Source of the DNA: Bradyrhizobium barranii subsp. apii
Lineage (GTDB): Bacteria > Pseudomonadota > Alphaproteobacteria > Rhizobiales > Xanthobacteraceae
Assembly (NCBI RefSeq): GCF_011516635.5
Contig: NZ_CP096257.1
Coordinates: 120,132-184,131 of the forward strand
Direction: 5' to 3'
Length of the DNA: 64,000 nt
The stretch's first letter is position 1; each line of letters starts with the position of its first letter. The position numbers and the translations under genes are program-made. Below are positions 52,384 through 62,114 of the stretch, in pieces. The notes under the pieces were generated by a model. It did not search any database. It was not told where the DNA came from and was given only the letters and a program-made list of their open reading frames with translations.

Positions 52384-54585
52384 ATGAAACCGCAGCCGGA
52401 ACCATCAAGCCGGGAAGTTCTTGCTGGCCTTGTTGAGCGCGTCACATACCACAACGACGGGAATGGCTACTGCGTTTTGCGGATCAAGGCGCGCGGCCAC
52501 CGCGAACTGGTCACTGTAGTCGGGCACGCCGCGGTGATCTCCGCTGGCGAGTGGATTACCGCATCGGGCGAATGGGTCAATGACCGCACCCATGGCCAAC
52601 AGTACAGGGCGAAGTTCTTAAAGACCTCGGAACCGACATCGCTCGACGGCATCGAGAAATACCTCGGCTCCGGGATGATCCGCGGCATCGGGCCAGTCTA
52701 TGCCAAGAAGCTGGTGCGCGCCTTCGGTGAGAAGGTGTTCGATACCATCGAGGCGGAGCCCGAACGGCTGCGCGAGGTAACGGGCATCGGCCCGGTTCGG
52801 GCCAACCGGATCACGGCCGCCTGGGCTGAACAGAAGATCGTTCGCGAAATCATGGTCTTCCTGCACAGCAATGGCGTCGGCACAGCGCGGGCGGTGCGCA
52901 TCTATAAGACCTATGGCGCGGACGCCGTACAAGTCATGACCGAGAACCCCTACCGCCTCGCGCGCGACATTCGCGGCATCGGCTTCAAGACTGCCGACGC
53001 GATCGCGATGAAACTCGGCATCGAAAAGACCGCAATGATCCGGGTTCGGGCCGGGATCTCCTATGGGCTGACTGAGGCGATGGACGAAGGGCACTGCGGT
53101 TTGCCGACGGATGAACTGGTGCCGCTTGCCGAGAAGCTGCTCGAGGTCCCGGTGGAACTGGTGCGCATTGCGCTTGATCTCGAACGGACAGCAGGCACGG
53201 TCATCGCAGACAGTGTAGGCGAAACGTCCTGCGTATTTCTGGTGGGCCTGCATCGGGCGGAGCGCTCGATTGCCGAGCGGCTGATCCGGCTTGCGAATGG
53301 CACACTGCCCTGGCCCTGGATCAATCCAGACAAGGCACTGCCTTGGGTCGAGCAACGGATCGGGCTTACCCTTGCCGAAAGCCAGGTCGCTGCGATCCGG
53401 CTCGCATTGATGTCCAAAGCGTTGGTCATGACCGGCGGTCCTGGTGTCGGCAAGACCACCATCGTCAAAGGTATTCTCCGCATTCTCGCAGCAAAGGGCG
53501 TGAGGCTCCTGCTATGCGCGCCGACCGGCCGCGCCGCCAAGCGCATGACCGAGGCGACCGGTTTTGAGGCTAGGACGATCCACCGGTTGCTGGAGGTTGA
53601 CCCCAAGGGCGGCGGCTTCAAGCGCGGCGAAGACAATCCGCTCGACTGCGACCTGCTTGTTGTCGACGAAGCCTCAATGGTAGACGTCATGCTGATGCAG
53701 TCACTCATCAAGGCAGTGCCAGACAAGTCTGCCCTTTTGATCGTCGGCGACATCGACCAGCTTCCTTCGGTTGGGCCAGGCCAAGTGCTGGCCGACGTCA
53801 TCTCATCCGGTGCTGTGCCGGTGGTGCGTCTCACCGAGGTGTTCCGGCAGGCCGCGCAAAGCCGCATCATCATCAGCGCACATCGCATCAATCAGGGGGC
53901 TATCCCCGATCTCAGCCTGCCCGGCACGGATAGCGATTTCTACTTCGTGCAAGCAGGCGATCCAGAAACCGCCGTACAGCGTATCATCGAGTTGGTGAAG
54001 ACACGGATCCCCAATCGCTTCGGCCTCGACCCAATTCGCGACATTCAGGTTCTGTGTCCAATGAACCGGGGCGGCGTCGGTGCGCGCTCGCTAAACATCG
54101 AACTGCAGACGGCTCTGAACCCCGCCGGCGAGCGCAAGGTCGAACGCTTCGGTTCGACGTTCGCGTCCGGCGACAAAGTGATGCAGATCGAAAACGATTA
54201 CGACAAGGAGGTCTATAACGGTGACATCGGTTATATCGACGATGTCAGTTCCGAAGACAGCGAACTCACCGCAAGCTTCGACGGCCGCTCGGTCATTTAT
54301 GAGTTTGGCGAGCTCGACACGCTGGTGCCGGCCTACGCAGCAACTATCCATAAGAGCCAGGGGTCAGAATACCCTGCCGTAGTGATCCCGGTGATGACGC
54401 AGCACTACACCATGCTGCAACGAAACCTGCTCTATACCGGCGTCACCCGGGGCAAACAACTGGTAGTTCTGGTCGGTCAGAAGAAGGCCGTTGCCATCGC
54501 GGTTCGCAACGTTTCGGGGCGGCGAAGGTGGTCGAAATTGAACGAGTGGCTGGCGTCAAGAATAGCGTCGATGCCGACAAGATGA
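52384..54585 (+). CDS. recD2: RecD2-like ATP-dependent DNA helicase
   Basis: The 733-residue protein has an OB-like N-terminal domain ('AGLVERVTYHNDGNGYCVLR'), tandem helix-hairpin-helix motifs ('GSGMIRGIGPVYAKKLVRAF'), and a superfamily 1B helicase core: Walker A 'GGPGVGKTT' (351-359), motif II 'LLVVDEASMVDVML' (about 420), 'IHKSQGSEYPAVVIP' and 'LLYTGVTRGKQLVVLVG'. This is the RecD2/YrrC layout (5'-3' helicase without RecBC). It starts a four-gene operon with a ten-base gap to the next gene. Confidence 0.9.
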   Translation: MKPQPEPSSREVLAGLVERVTYHNDGNGYCVLRIKARGHRELVTVVGHAAVISAGEWITASGEWVNDRTHGQQYRAKFLKTSEPTSLDGIEKYLGSGMIRGIGPVYAKKLVRAFGEKVFDTIEAEPERLREVTGIGPVRANRITAAWAEQKIVREIMVFLHSNGVGTARAVRIYKTYGADAVQVMTENPYRLARDIRGIGFKTADAIAMKLGIEKTAMIRVRAGISYGLTEAMDEGHCGLPTDELVPLAEKLLEVPVELVRIALDLERTAGTVIADSVGETSCVFLVGLHRAERSIAERLIRLANGTLPWPWINPDKALPWVEQRIGLTLAESQVAAIRLALMSKALVMTGGPGVGKTTIVKGILRILAAKGVRLLLCAPTGRAAKRMTEATGFEARTIHRLLEVDPKGGGFKRGEDNPLDCDLLVVDEASMVDVMLMQSLIKAVPDKSALLIVGDIDQLPSVGPGQVLADVISSGAVPVVRLTEVFRQAAQSRIIISAHRINQGAIPDLSLPGTDSDFYFVQAGDPETAVQRIIELVKTRIPNRFGLDPIRDIQVLCPMNRGGVGARSLNIELQTALNPAGERKVERFGSTFASGDKVMQIENDYDKEVYNGDIGYIDDVSSEDSELTASFDGRSVIYEFGELDTLVPAYAATIHKSQGSEYPAVVIPVMTQHYTMLQRNLLYTGVTRGKQLVVLVGQKKAVAIAVRNVSGRRRWSKLNEWLASRIASMPTR

Positions 54586-54594
54586 GGGCCGACG

Positions 54595-55063
54595 ATGAAT
54601 GTGCGCAAAGCGCATAAGATTTGGATCGAACAGTGCGAAGCGGCTCAAACGATCAAGGCGCGATTCGGGCTCACGGCGGCCTTCGACTACCTTGTCGGTG
54701 AGAAGTTGATGAGTTTTGCCAGTACTGCCTCCAGACATCCCCGACTTCGCGCGGGAACTGCCGCGGTTCTTTTCCGAGGTGAGGCGCATGTTCACGCCGG
54801 ATGAGATTGGCGCAAAGTTGGTGCAAATCGAGCTTTCGCAAAGCGAAAGGAACGTTGATGTTTTGAAAGATGATGGTTTTCTTCTTGAGAGTCCGGCCGC
54901 AGTCGCGGAGTGCGTTCTCCAGTTCATTCTGGTCAAGGAATTGCTGACCGCGCCATCCTCGGTACTTCGTGACAGAATGGCGAATTACTTCTCGATGTGG
55001 CGCGCCGCTCACCACCAAAATCGCCAACATTTCCGGTGGGGTCGTAAGGTCCCACCGTCATGA
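54595..55063 (+). pseudogene. small helical protein gene with a one-base frameshift
   Basis: The first part, 'MNVRKAHKIWIEQCEAAQTI','KARFGLTAAFDYLVGEKLMS', and the second part, 'DFARELPRFFSEVRRMFTPD','EIGAKLVQIELSQSERNVDV', belong together: such a protein is commonly encoded just before this kind of SNF2 gene. The frame change falls in the CCCC run at 54739-54742; three C instead of four restores one frame. The end overlaps the SNF2 start by four bases. Read error is a serious alternative to a true mutation. Confidence 0.6.
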
Positions 55064-57768
55064 TGACGCTGGAACCCGTTCTCACCCCGCATGGTTTGCT
55101 GACGCTGCGACAAACGGCGCAAGCTCCTGCGTTGGAGCCCGATCAGGGCTTGCAGCTGGAGAAAGCATTTTTACGGGGCTCAGGGCACGGATTGTTGTGG
55201 CTCGGCGCCGACGAAGTCGCGACGGTTCTCCCGCCGGTGTTGTCGTATTGGCGAGAGCTTGGAATGCGCTACATGACTGCACTGTGCGCTCTTCCTAGTG
55301 TTGGAGACGGCCGGACCAAGCCGCCTGTGCCAATCCCCGCCGATGGCGAGCTGGACACGATGGCAGCGGCCGTTCCGCCGATGACCGGCGCGGAATACCT
55401 GACGACGTCTGTCCTGGCCAATCTTTGGCGAGGTATGGATGCGGCCTTTGATGCCGAGTTGGTGCAGGCCAAGCTCTCCGTGCAGGAGTTCCTCAAGAGC
55501 CGTCATCCGGCATGGAATTTGGTTGGGCGCGTTCATTTCAACCTCGCGGAGAACCGGAAGGACGAAGAAGCCCCGTTCGCGTTTCTTGCGACCTACACGA
55601 CCCGACTTTCGGCTGAGGCCAAGGCCCAGCATCTGCCGCTCGGCAAGGCCTTGCAGGAGTATTCCGGTGCGAGGAACCGCCAACGCCTGCTCTCGCTGCT
55701 GATGCCCGTCCAGCGTGCCGCCGAAAGTTGCCCTTGGTTGAAGACCATGGTCGATGCCGGCGATATCTTTCACCCGCTGCGCTGGAGCCCACAACAGGCT
55801 CTGCAATTCCTGAAGGATGTTCCCGCGCTCGAAAGCGCCGGGGTGGTCGTGCGAATGCCAGCGAGTTGGCGCATGAACCACCCCGCACGCCCGCAAGTGA
55901 AAGCAACGGTCGGGGGCAATGCGCCATCACAGCTGGGGATGGACGCGCTGCTCGACTTCCGAATGGAGGTGACGCTCGAGGGCGAAAGCCTCTCGAAGGC
56001 CGAGATCAAGCGACTCCTGGCGCATTCCGATGGATTGACCTTAATCCGTGGCAAGTGGGTCGAGGTCGATCATGAACGACTGCATCGCACACTCGAGCAA
56101 TTTGAGGCCATCGAGCGCCGCGCCGCCGCCGATGGTCTTTCGTTCGGTGAGGCGATGCGTCTGCTGGCTGGGGCTGGCATTGCCGGAGATAAAACTGCCG
56201 CACCAGCCGAAATCGATTGGAGCCAGACCGTTGCCGGCCCCTGGCTGGCGGAGACGCTGGCGACCCTGCGCCATCCCGATTGGCTCATGCGGGTCGACCC
56301 CGGTCAACATTTTCAGGGTACGCTGCGACCCTATCAGCAGTCGGGTGTGCAATGGCTCTATCTGCTAACGCAGCTCAAGCTTGGGGCTTGCCTTGCCGAC
56401 GATATGGGGCTCGGCAAAACCATCCAGGTGTTGTCGCTGCTGCTGGTGATCAAGAATGAGGACATGGCAATTCGGAAACCTTGCCTGCTCGTAGCCCCCG
56501 CCTCGTTGTTAGCCAATTGGGCCGCCGAGATTTCCCGATTTGCGCCAAGCTTGAAAACAGTCGTGGTCCATCCATCGGCTGCGCCGTCCGAGAAACTGAA
56601 CACTTACAGTGCGGACAGATGCGCAGATGTCGATCTCGTAATCACGAGCTACGGCTTTCTGACGCGTACGCCTTGGCTAGAAACTACATCATGGCGGTTT
56701 GTGGTGCTCGATGAAGCACAGGCCATCAAGAACCCGGGCGCTAAGCAGACAAAATCGGTCAAGAGGCTCAAGGCAGAAATGCGCATTGCGCTGACCGGCA
56801 CGCCCATCGAGAATCGGCTCGGCGACCTATGGTCGATCTTCGACTTTATCAATCCTGGCCTGTTGGGATCGTCGAAGGAGTTTTCGGCATTCGTCAAACG
56901 CCTCGCCGACCGGCCACATAACCCTTACGGTCCGCTCCGCCAACTGGTGCGCCCCTATATCCTGCGACGGCTGAAGACCGACAAGAGCATCATTGCCGAC
57001 CTGCCCGACAAGGCCGAGGTGAAAACCTTCTGCCCCTTGAGCCGCAAGCAGGCGGCGCTTTATCAGCAAGCAGTGGCGGAACTGGCCAGCCATCTCGAAG
57101 AGGTCGATGGAATAAAGCGGAGAGGTATCGTCCTAGCTTTTCTCATGCGTTTGAAGCAGATCTGCAACCATCCATCACAGTGGCTCGGCGACGGTGCGTG
57201 GAATGAGGAGGATAGCGGTAAGCTTGTGCGTCTGCGCGACATCGCGGAAGTGGTTGCCGCCCGGCAGGAGAAGGCACTTATCTTCACCCAGTTCAAGGAG
57301 TCAACGGCGCCACTAGTGGCGTTCCTGGGCTCCGTATTCGGAAGGCCCGGCCTCGTCCTGCATGGTGAGACAGAGGTTAAGAAGCGCAGGGACCTGGTGC
57401 GCCAATTTCAGGAAGACGAAGACGTCCCGTTCTTCGTGCTCTCGGTCAAAGCAGGCGGCACCGGGCTCAATCTCACAGCGGCCTCGCATGTCATTCATTT
57501 CGACAGGTGGTGGAATCCGGCTGTCGAAAACCAAGCTACCGACCGTGCCTTCCGGATCGGACAGACCAAGAACGTGCTTGTGCACAAGTTCGTTTGTCGC
57601 GGCACCGTGGAGGAAAAGATCGACCATATGATTGAGTCGAAGAAACAATTGGCTGGGGATTTTCTTGGCGGCGGAGCTGACATCCTGTTGACTGAGATGA
57701 AAGATGAGGAGTTGCTTAGACTCGTGACTCTCGATTTGGGTGCGGCGATGAAGGAAGGGGATGAATGA
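55060..57768 (+). CDS. SNF2-family DEAD/DEAH helicase-like ATPase
   Basis: The 902-residue protein has an N-terminal region of about 400 residues typical of bacterial SNF2 proteins, then Walker A 'ADDMGLGKTIQ' (446-456), motif II 'VVLDEAQAIKNPG' (about 548-560), and the C-terminal helicase lobe ('EKALIFTQFKEST', 'LSVKAGGTGLNLTAASHVIH','FDRWWNPAVENQATDRAFRI'). SNF2 enzymes translocate on double-stranded DNA and move bound proteins. Its stop overlaps the start of the SWIM gene (ATGA). In this operon the partner is the SWIM protein. Confidence 0.92.
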   Translation: MMTLEPVLTPHGLLTLRQTAQAPALEPDQGLQLEKAFLRGSGHGLLWLGADEVATVLPPVLSYWRELGMRYMTALCALPSVGDGRTKPPVPIPADGELDTMAAAVPPMTGAEYLTTSVLANLWRGMDAAFDAELVQAKLSVQEFLKSRHPAWNLVGRVHFNLAENRKDEEAPFAFLATYTTRLSAEAKAQHLPLGKALQEYSGARNRQRLLSLLMPVQRAAESCPWLKTMVDAGDIFHPLRWSPQQALQFLKDVPALESAGVVVRMPASWRMNHPARPQVKATVGGNAPSQLGMDALLDFRMEVTLEGESLSKAEIKRLLAHSDGLTLIRGKWVEVDHERLHRTLEQFEAIERRAAADGLSFGEAMRLLAGAGIAGDKTAAPAEIDWSQTVAGPWLAETLATLRHPDWLMRVDPGQHFQGTLRPYQQSGVQWLYLLTQLKLGACLADDMGLGKTIQVLSLLLVIKNEDMAIRKPCLLVAPASLLANWAAEISRFAPSLKTVVVHPSAAPSEKLNTYSADRCADVDLVITSYGFLTRTPWLETTSWRFVVLDEAQAIKNPGAKQTKSVKRLKAEMRIALTGTPIENRLGDLWSIFDFINPGLLGSSKEFSAFVKRLADRPHNPYGPLRQLVRPYILRRLKTDKSIIADLPDKAEVKTFCPLSRKQAALYQQAVAELASHLEEVDGIKRRGIVLAFLMRLKQICNHPSQWLGDGAWNEEDSGKLVRLRDIAEVVAARQEKALIFTQFKESTAPLVAFLGSVFGRPGLVLHGETEVKKRRDLVRQFQEDEDVPFFVLSVKAGGTGLNLTAASHVIHFDRWWNPAVENQATDRAFRIGQTKNVLVHKFVCRGTVEEKIDHMIESKKQLAGDFLGGGADILLTEMKDEELLRLVTLDLGAAMKEGDE

Positions 57769-58715
57769 GCTACTACGGGTGGCATGCTTACGTGCCGGTA
57801 GCTGAGAAGCGGCGACAGGCAGAACGCAAGTTGGCCAAGCTCAAGAAGCAGGGACGATCCGTTGCGCCCGTGAGGATCGAGGGCCGCACAATTACCAAGA
57901 GCTTCTGGGGCAGATCTTGGTGCGTCAACCTTGAACGATACAGCGACTATGAGAGCCGCTTGCCGCGCGGCCGGACCTATGTCCGAAACGGCTCCGTTAT
58001 CGACCTGCAAATTGCCAAGGGCGAGATATCGGCAATGGTCGCCGGGTCTGAGCTCTACCAAATCAAAATTGTCATTGCACCGGTTACGCGGGCGCGCTGG
58101 AAATCCATCTGTCGGGACTGCGCCGGGACCGTCGATTCGCTAGTTGAGCTCCTGCAGGGCCGCTTGGCGAAAGGCGTGATGGACCGGGTCTGTCGAGAGG
58201 GGGACGGCCTGTTTCCGTCGCCGACGGAAATCAAGCTGTCGTGCAGCTGTCCAGATTGGGCGGACATGTGCAAGCACGTTGCGGCAGCACTGTATGGTGT
58301 CGGCGCTCGGCTAGATGAAAAGCCTCAGCTTCTTTTTGTGCTGCGTGATGTGGATGAAACTGAAATGCTCGCCAGCGCTGGACAGGATTCTCCGCTAACA
58401 ACGGCGCCAGGCGCGGCGAAGGTGCTTGATGAAGGCGATGTCGCCGCTCTATTCGGGCTGGAGATGGCCGAAACTCCTCATACCCCAAATCCTGCCTTAA
58501 CAGTCGCAAAGAGACCCCAACAGTCCAAGGCGCAAAAAGGCAAGATATCTGCCAGAAAGACCAAACGAGCAGCGAAGACAGATGTCGCCTTACATCGTGC
58601 GACTCGGGTCAGTTCGGGAACGAAAAAGACAGCCCGAGCAAGTGCCAGGAAACGGCGCACATCGGGGATGTCCCGATCGTTGTTGAACTATGTCGGGCCG
58701 AGGTTGCCAGAATGA
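57765..58715 (+). CDS. SWIM zinc-finger protein
   Basis: The 316-residue protein has the SWIM motif Cys160-x-Cys162-x6-Cys169-x-His171 in 'LSCSCPDWADMCKHVAAALY'. An N-terminal conserved part ('TKSFWGRSWCVNLERYSDYE','SRLPRGRTYVRNGSVIDLQI') is typical of SWIM proteins encoded beside SNF2 ATPases. The last 100 residues are Lys/Ala/Thr-rich and basic, fit for nucleic-acid binding. It ends the four-gene operon. Confidence 0.88.
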   Translation: MSYYGWHAYVPVAEKRRQAERKLAKLKKQGRSVAPVRIEGRTITKSFWGRSWCVNLERYSDYESRLPRGRTYVRNGSVIDLQIAKGEISAMVAGSELYQIKIVIAPVTRARWKSICRDCAGTVDSLVELLQGRLAKGVMDRVCREGDGLFPSPTEIKLSCSCPDWADMCKHVAAALYGVGARLDEKPQLLFVLRDVDETEMLASAGQDSPLTTAPGAAKVLDEGDVAALFGLEMAETPHTPNPALTVAKRPQQSKAQKGKISARKTKRAAKTDVALHRATRVSSGTKKTARASARKRRTSGMSRSLLNYVGPRLPE

Positions 58716-58842
58716 ATGTTGCACTAAACCGCTACCGCGGTAGGGAGCAGCATGGCTGCGGCCTGAAGGGGGAGGCGCCACAGAGTGCGCGGCAGCGGCA
58801 TTAACGATCCTTCGCTGCGCGTCGCGCAGTCCGACCCGTGGG

Positions 58843-58935
58843 TGTGAATCGACGCTGAACATTGACCCCGCACGCGCGAAGTCAATCAAGCACTTGGGGC
58901 GCCGATCGGCGTCCGGACCCCACGCCGATTCACAC
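58843..58935. repeat. 93-bp MITE-like unit, copy B
   Basis: Second copy of the unit at 51835-51927, same orientation, ending GCCGATTCACAC so that TGTGAATCGACG and (reverse complement) GTGTGAATCGGCG are its inverted ends. It lies directly before the IS3 relic. Confidence 0.75.
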
Positions 58936-59920
58936 GCTGGTCGGGATGGCGAGGCGGCCCACGAACTGGAGGTCGAAAAGCTCCACGCGAAGATCGGACA
59001 ATTGACGGTCGAGCGAGAGTTCTTAGCCAGGAGGTCCGGAAGATGAGCGCGCCGGATCGCCGAGGATTGCTTCAGCGCGATCATGAGAGTCTATCGATCC
59101 GCCGGCAATGCCAACTGCTGAGCGTTGCGCGATCGAGCGTATATAGGCCGCCGCGGCCGGCCAATGACAACGACCTTGAGCTGATGCGACGCATCGACCA
59201 GCTGTTCACGGCCTGGCCGTTCCTGGGCTCGCGGCGGATGACGGCGATGCTCAATGCCGAAGGCCGTCGCATCAATCGCAAGCGCGTGCAGCGGTTGATG
59301 CGCAAGACGGGCATCGCGGCGCTGGGACCAAAGCCCAGAACCACAAAGCCGGCGCCGGGACACAAGATCTTCCCGTATCTCCTGCGCCATATGGTGATCG
59401 ACCGGCCAGGGCTTTCTATATTTGGTGGCGATCATCGATTGGGCGAGCCGTGCGGTACTGGGATGGCGCCTTTCGAACACGATGGACACATCGTTCTGCG
59501 TGTCTGCGCTCGAAGAGGCCTTGGCGCGCCTCGGCCGGCCTGAGATCTTCAATACCGACCAGGGTAGCCAGTTCACCAGCGCGGCCTTCACCGGCACGCT
59601 GGCCGCCACCGGCGTCAGGATCTCGATGGACGGTCGCGGCCGCTGGATGGACAACGTGTTCATCGAGCGGCTGTGGCGCTCGCTCAAATACGAGGACATC
59701 TATCTCAAGGGTTATTCGGATGGCCACGAGGCCAAAGCCGGAATCGCCCGATCCCATCAGGCGCTGGAAATTCGCGCGCCGATGGCGGTCTGGCAGGCCG
59801 GGGCGCATTCGGCGAAGAGGCTGTGGATATGACGCTTCTCGCAAGCGAGAAGCTTGGACAACGCTGCGCGTTGCCCACATCCCCACAGCCACAACAGCAG
59901 CAAGCAAGAGTAGCGTAAAG
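58936..59920 (+). pseudogene. degenerate IS3-family element
   Basis: A short orfA relic ('LEVEKLHAKIGQLTVERE') is followed by orfB from 59043: 'RRGLLQRDHESLSIRRQCQL','LMRRIDQLFTAWPFLGSRRM','RKRVQRLMRKTGIAALGPKP'. Near 59408 about 40 bases with the first catalytic Asp are missing and the frame changes to 'LVAIIDWASRAVLGWRLSNT', 'EIFNTDQGSQFTS' (second Asp). The 3' part ('FIERLWRSLKYEDIYLKGYS') has another deletion near 59750. The element cannot be active. Confidence 0.85.
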
Positions 59921-60351
59921 TATTGGGAAGAACGAACGGCAGCAGCTCCACTTAAGAACCGGACCCGGTGGTCCTCAGCAAAGGGTCCACTGCACCCAGC
60001 AGGCTACCCCTCTTGGGTACGAAACGTTTGCGCCTGCGCAGTCTTAATGCTCGTCAGGATTTTGCACTTTACATCCTGGGGCTAGAGCCGACGTCGCCGG
60101 CGTGTATTTTAAGCGGGCGGCGTTGCGCCCTGGCATGGTGGTAATTTTACCACTGTTCCCCGGCGTCGAGACGCGGAACTCTGGTTCGCTATTGTCTCTT
60201 CTTCGGATTTGGTGTGCGATCAAGCTAACCAATCTCGACTGACGCGGGACTGGCCATGTGGCCCCAGCAATCGCCCCCTGGGCCTCCAAGGGTTGCTGGG
60301 GCCGCTTCGTTTGGATTCGCCAGACGGGCCCCAAATACCTATTTTACGGGC

Positions 60352-60620
60352 ATGTCGATCAGCCGAAAAGCGATCGAGATCCCGCCCGAGGTGGCCCGAC
60401 AGTTGGCAGCGGCGCCGCCTATCGCGCGCAGGCAAATGCGCTTGAGATCGAGGCGCAGGCGAAGCGCGCGGCTAGCGGATGAATACGACGCCGCGCAGGA
60501 GCGGGGGAGAGATCAAGAGCGCTGGCAAGCCTAATTCTTCCACGCTGGGCGAGCGTTACCGAGATCGGTCTCACTCACAAAGACATTCACGAAGCCCGCA
60601 TCAGACCCAAGGCAGGCAAC
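60352..60620 (+). pseudogene. prophage or plasmid gene relic
   Basis: Three frames hold parts that fit one known phage-associated protein type: 'ANALEIEAQAKRA', then 'ARLADEYDAAQERG', 'IKSAGKPNSSTLG' and 'TEIGLTHKDIHEARI' (60440-60605). A different start, MSISRKAIEIPPEVARQL (60352), precedes them. No intact gene remains. Confidence 0.4.
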
Positions 60621-60900
60621 ACTCGTCGATGGTCGGGCGCCCAGGCACATCCACGATCTGAAGATCGCGAAAAATCGATAGAGCCGCTTCCGCCTCGGCC
60701 GGAAACCGCGCATCGGGCGCAAAGCGTCGTCTCGCTGACGAGTCTGACGCCGCGCAGGAGCATGGTGAAGTAGCAAGGCGGCAGAACAATCCCGGAAGCG
60801 TTGGGCATGTTCCGGAGGAGAACATAACGCCACTGCTGGCGAACTCGGCCTTTCCCGCAAGGAGCGCGTCGGGCATGGCGAGAGCAGGTCTCCTTCGCAA
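60601..60900 (-). pseudogene. relic of a phage terminase large subunit
   Basis: Read leftward, the frame has 'FPAEAEAALSIFRDLQIVDV','PGRPTIDECCLPWV' and then a stop. The pattern FPAEAEAAL-x-(V/I)F-x-(D/A)L-x-(I/V)VD-x-PGRPT is the N-terminal segment of phage terminase large subunits, just ahead of their ATPase domain, which is absent. Confidence 0.5.
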
Positions 60901-61196
60901 CGCCGGCTACCGGTGCCAGTGGGCGGAGCGCGGGCAGCACTGCGACCGGGCTGGCGCGCCTCCGACCAAAGCCTGGTGCCTCTGGGGACCTTGCCGAGCG
61001 CCCCCTAGCGGCTTCACTCCACGCCGTATCGTGCGCGATCATCCGCGATGGCTCATCGTCGTTACACGAAATGGTCCGGCCGCTTCTTGCCATCTGGTAG
61101 CTGCCCTGCGGAATGGCTCGCCGGCGGGCGCCTTGTGTGCACGGCAATGCGGCACGGTCGGCGCCGTGCACGTCGTTCCGAATTGGCATGACATGG

Positions 61197-61225
61197 TAGG
61201 CCACGCGGTGTAGGCCACGCGGTGC
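61197..61225. repeat. short tandem duplication
   Basis: GTAGGCCACGCGGT occurs twice in direct succession. No gene spans it. The surrounding 60901-61250 shows no recognisable gene. Confidence 0.6.
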
Positions 61226-61253
61226 CCATTCACCAGAGCCCTGGAGATCGTGA

Positions 61254-61559
61254 TGGAGTCGGCTGCCTTGGCGTCACAAGCCCGCTCGTCACCTTCGTTA
61301 CTGGACCGGCCCTGTCGTCGAACCGAAATGGCTTCAAGACGGGTGCTTGGTCTTCTGCGTTGGCTGTCAGCATCACAACAGCCGGCTGAAACTTGCCGAT
61401 CTTCCCGGATTGTGGACTGGTACGATATCTCCGCGCCGACTGGACTGGGGCGAAGTGATAAATTTCGCCAAAGGCGTCTCCGGCTTCGAGGTGGCCTTGC
61501 TGCGTTTGCTCACCGGCGCTAACGCTGGTCTTGAGGTTGGCGGAGAGGATGCACGATGA
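61254..61559 (+). other. open fragment of an unrecognised protein
   Basis: The frame has no ATG at its beginning but reads like protein: 'LVFCVGCQHHNSRLKLADLP','GLWTGTISPRRLDWGEVINF','AKGVSGFEVALLRLLTGANA'. It overlaps the next gene by four bases, so it may be the 3' part of a truncated upstream gene of one operon. Confidence 0.35.
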
Positions 61560-61801
61560 GCAAGGCGCGCGAGTTTATCGATTTCTGGATCGAGAATAGC
61601 GTTCACGCTGTCGAACAGTATCGGACTGTCGGCGCGTCGCAGGATGTGGCCGAGCTGAGCCGCCGCCTCATCGATGCTGCCAAGGAACAAGGTATACCGG
61701 AAGCGGACTTGGAGGCTGAGATCGGCGATATCTCCGACTACATCGCAGGGCAGCTCGAGGCGGCGAATAGGGCTGAGAGCGAACGGCGTAAGCTGACGTA
61801 G
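61556..61801 (+). CDS. DUF768-like small protein
   Basis: The 81-residue helical protein begins 'MSKAREFIDFWIENSVHAVE' and has 'LSRRLIDAAKEQGIPEADLE','AEIGDISDYIAGQLEAANRA', the pattern of DUF768 proteins of rhizobia. Function is unknown. A terminator-like hairpin lies about 65 bases after the stop. Confidence 0.65.
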   Translation: MSKAREFIDFWIENSVHAVEQYRTVGASQDVAELSRRLIDAAKEQGIPEADLEAEIGDISDYIAGQLEAANRAESERRKLT

Positions 61802-61864
61802 GACGCTATTCGTTCTTGACCCAACTCAGCTGTCATTTGAATACGACGACGATGATAATAAAGA

Positions 61865-61904
61865 GGCCGCCAACTGAGGCGCCCTTACTCATGGGCGGCT
61901 TTTG
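61865..61904 (+). terminator. terminator-like hairpin
   Basis: GCCGCC (61866-61871) can pair with GGCGGC (61894-61899), or CGCCC with GGGCG around TTACTCAT, followed by TTTT. It fits the end of the DUF768-like gene. Confidence 0.5.
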
Positions 61905-62114
61905 GTCCCGGGCCTTCTCCGTTTGACTTGCTCGATCAGAGGCCGGATTAGATGTTTAAAAGCAAGGCCGAGACATGTGATCACCACCAAGATCGGCCAG
62001 TATGCTCATTCCGCTCGATGTCGCCCACCAATCCGGGATGATGTCGCCCGGGGTGACGAGGCCTCTTCTGGCTCCGATACGGTCCCGCCTTTCGGCTTTG
62101 CGAAGGGGACCTGG

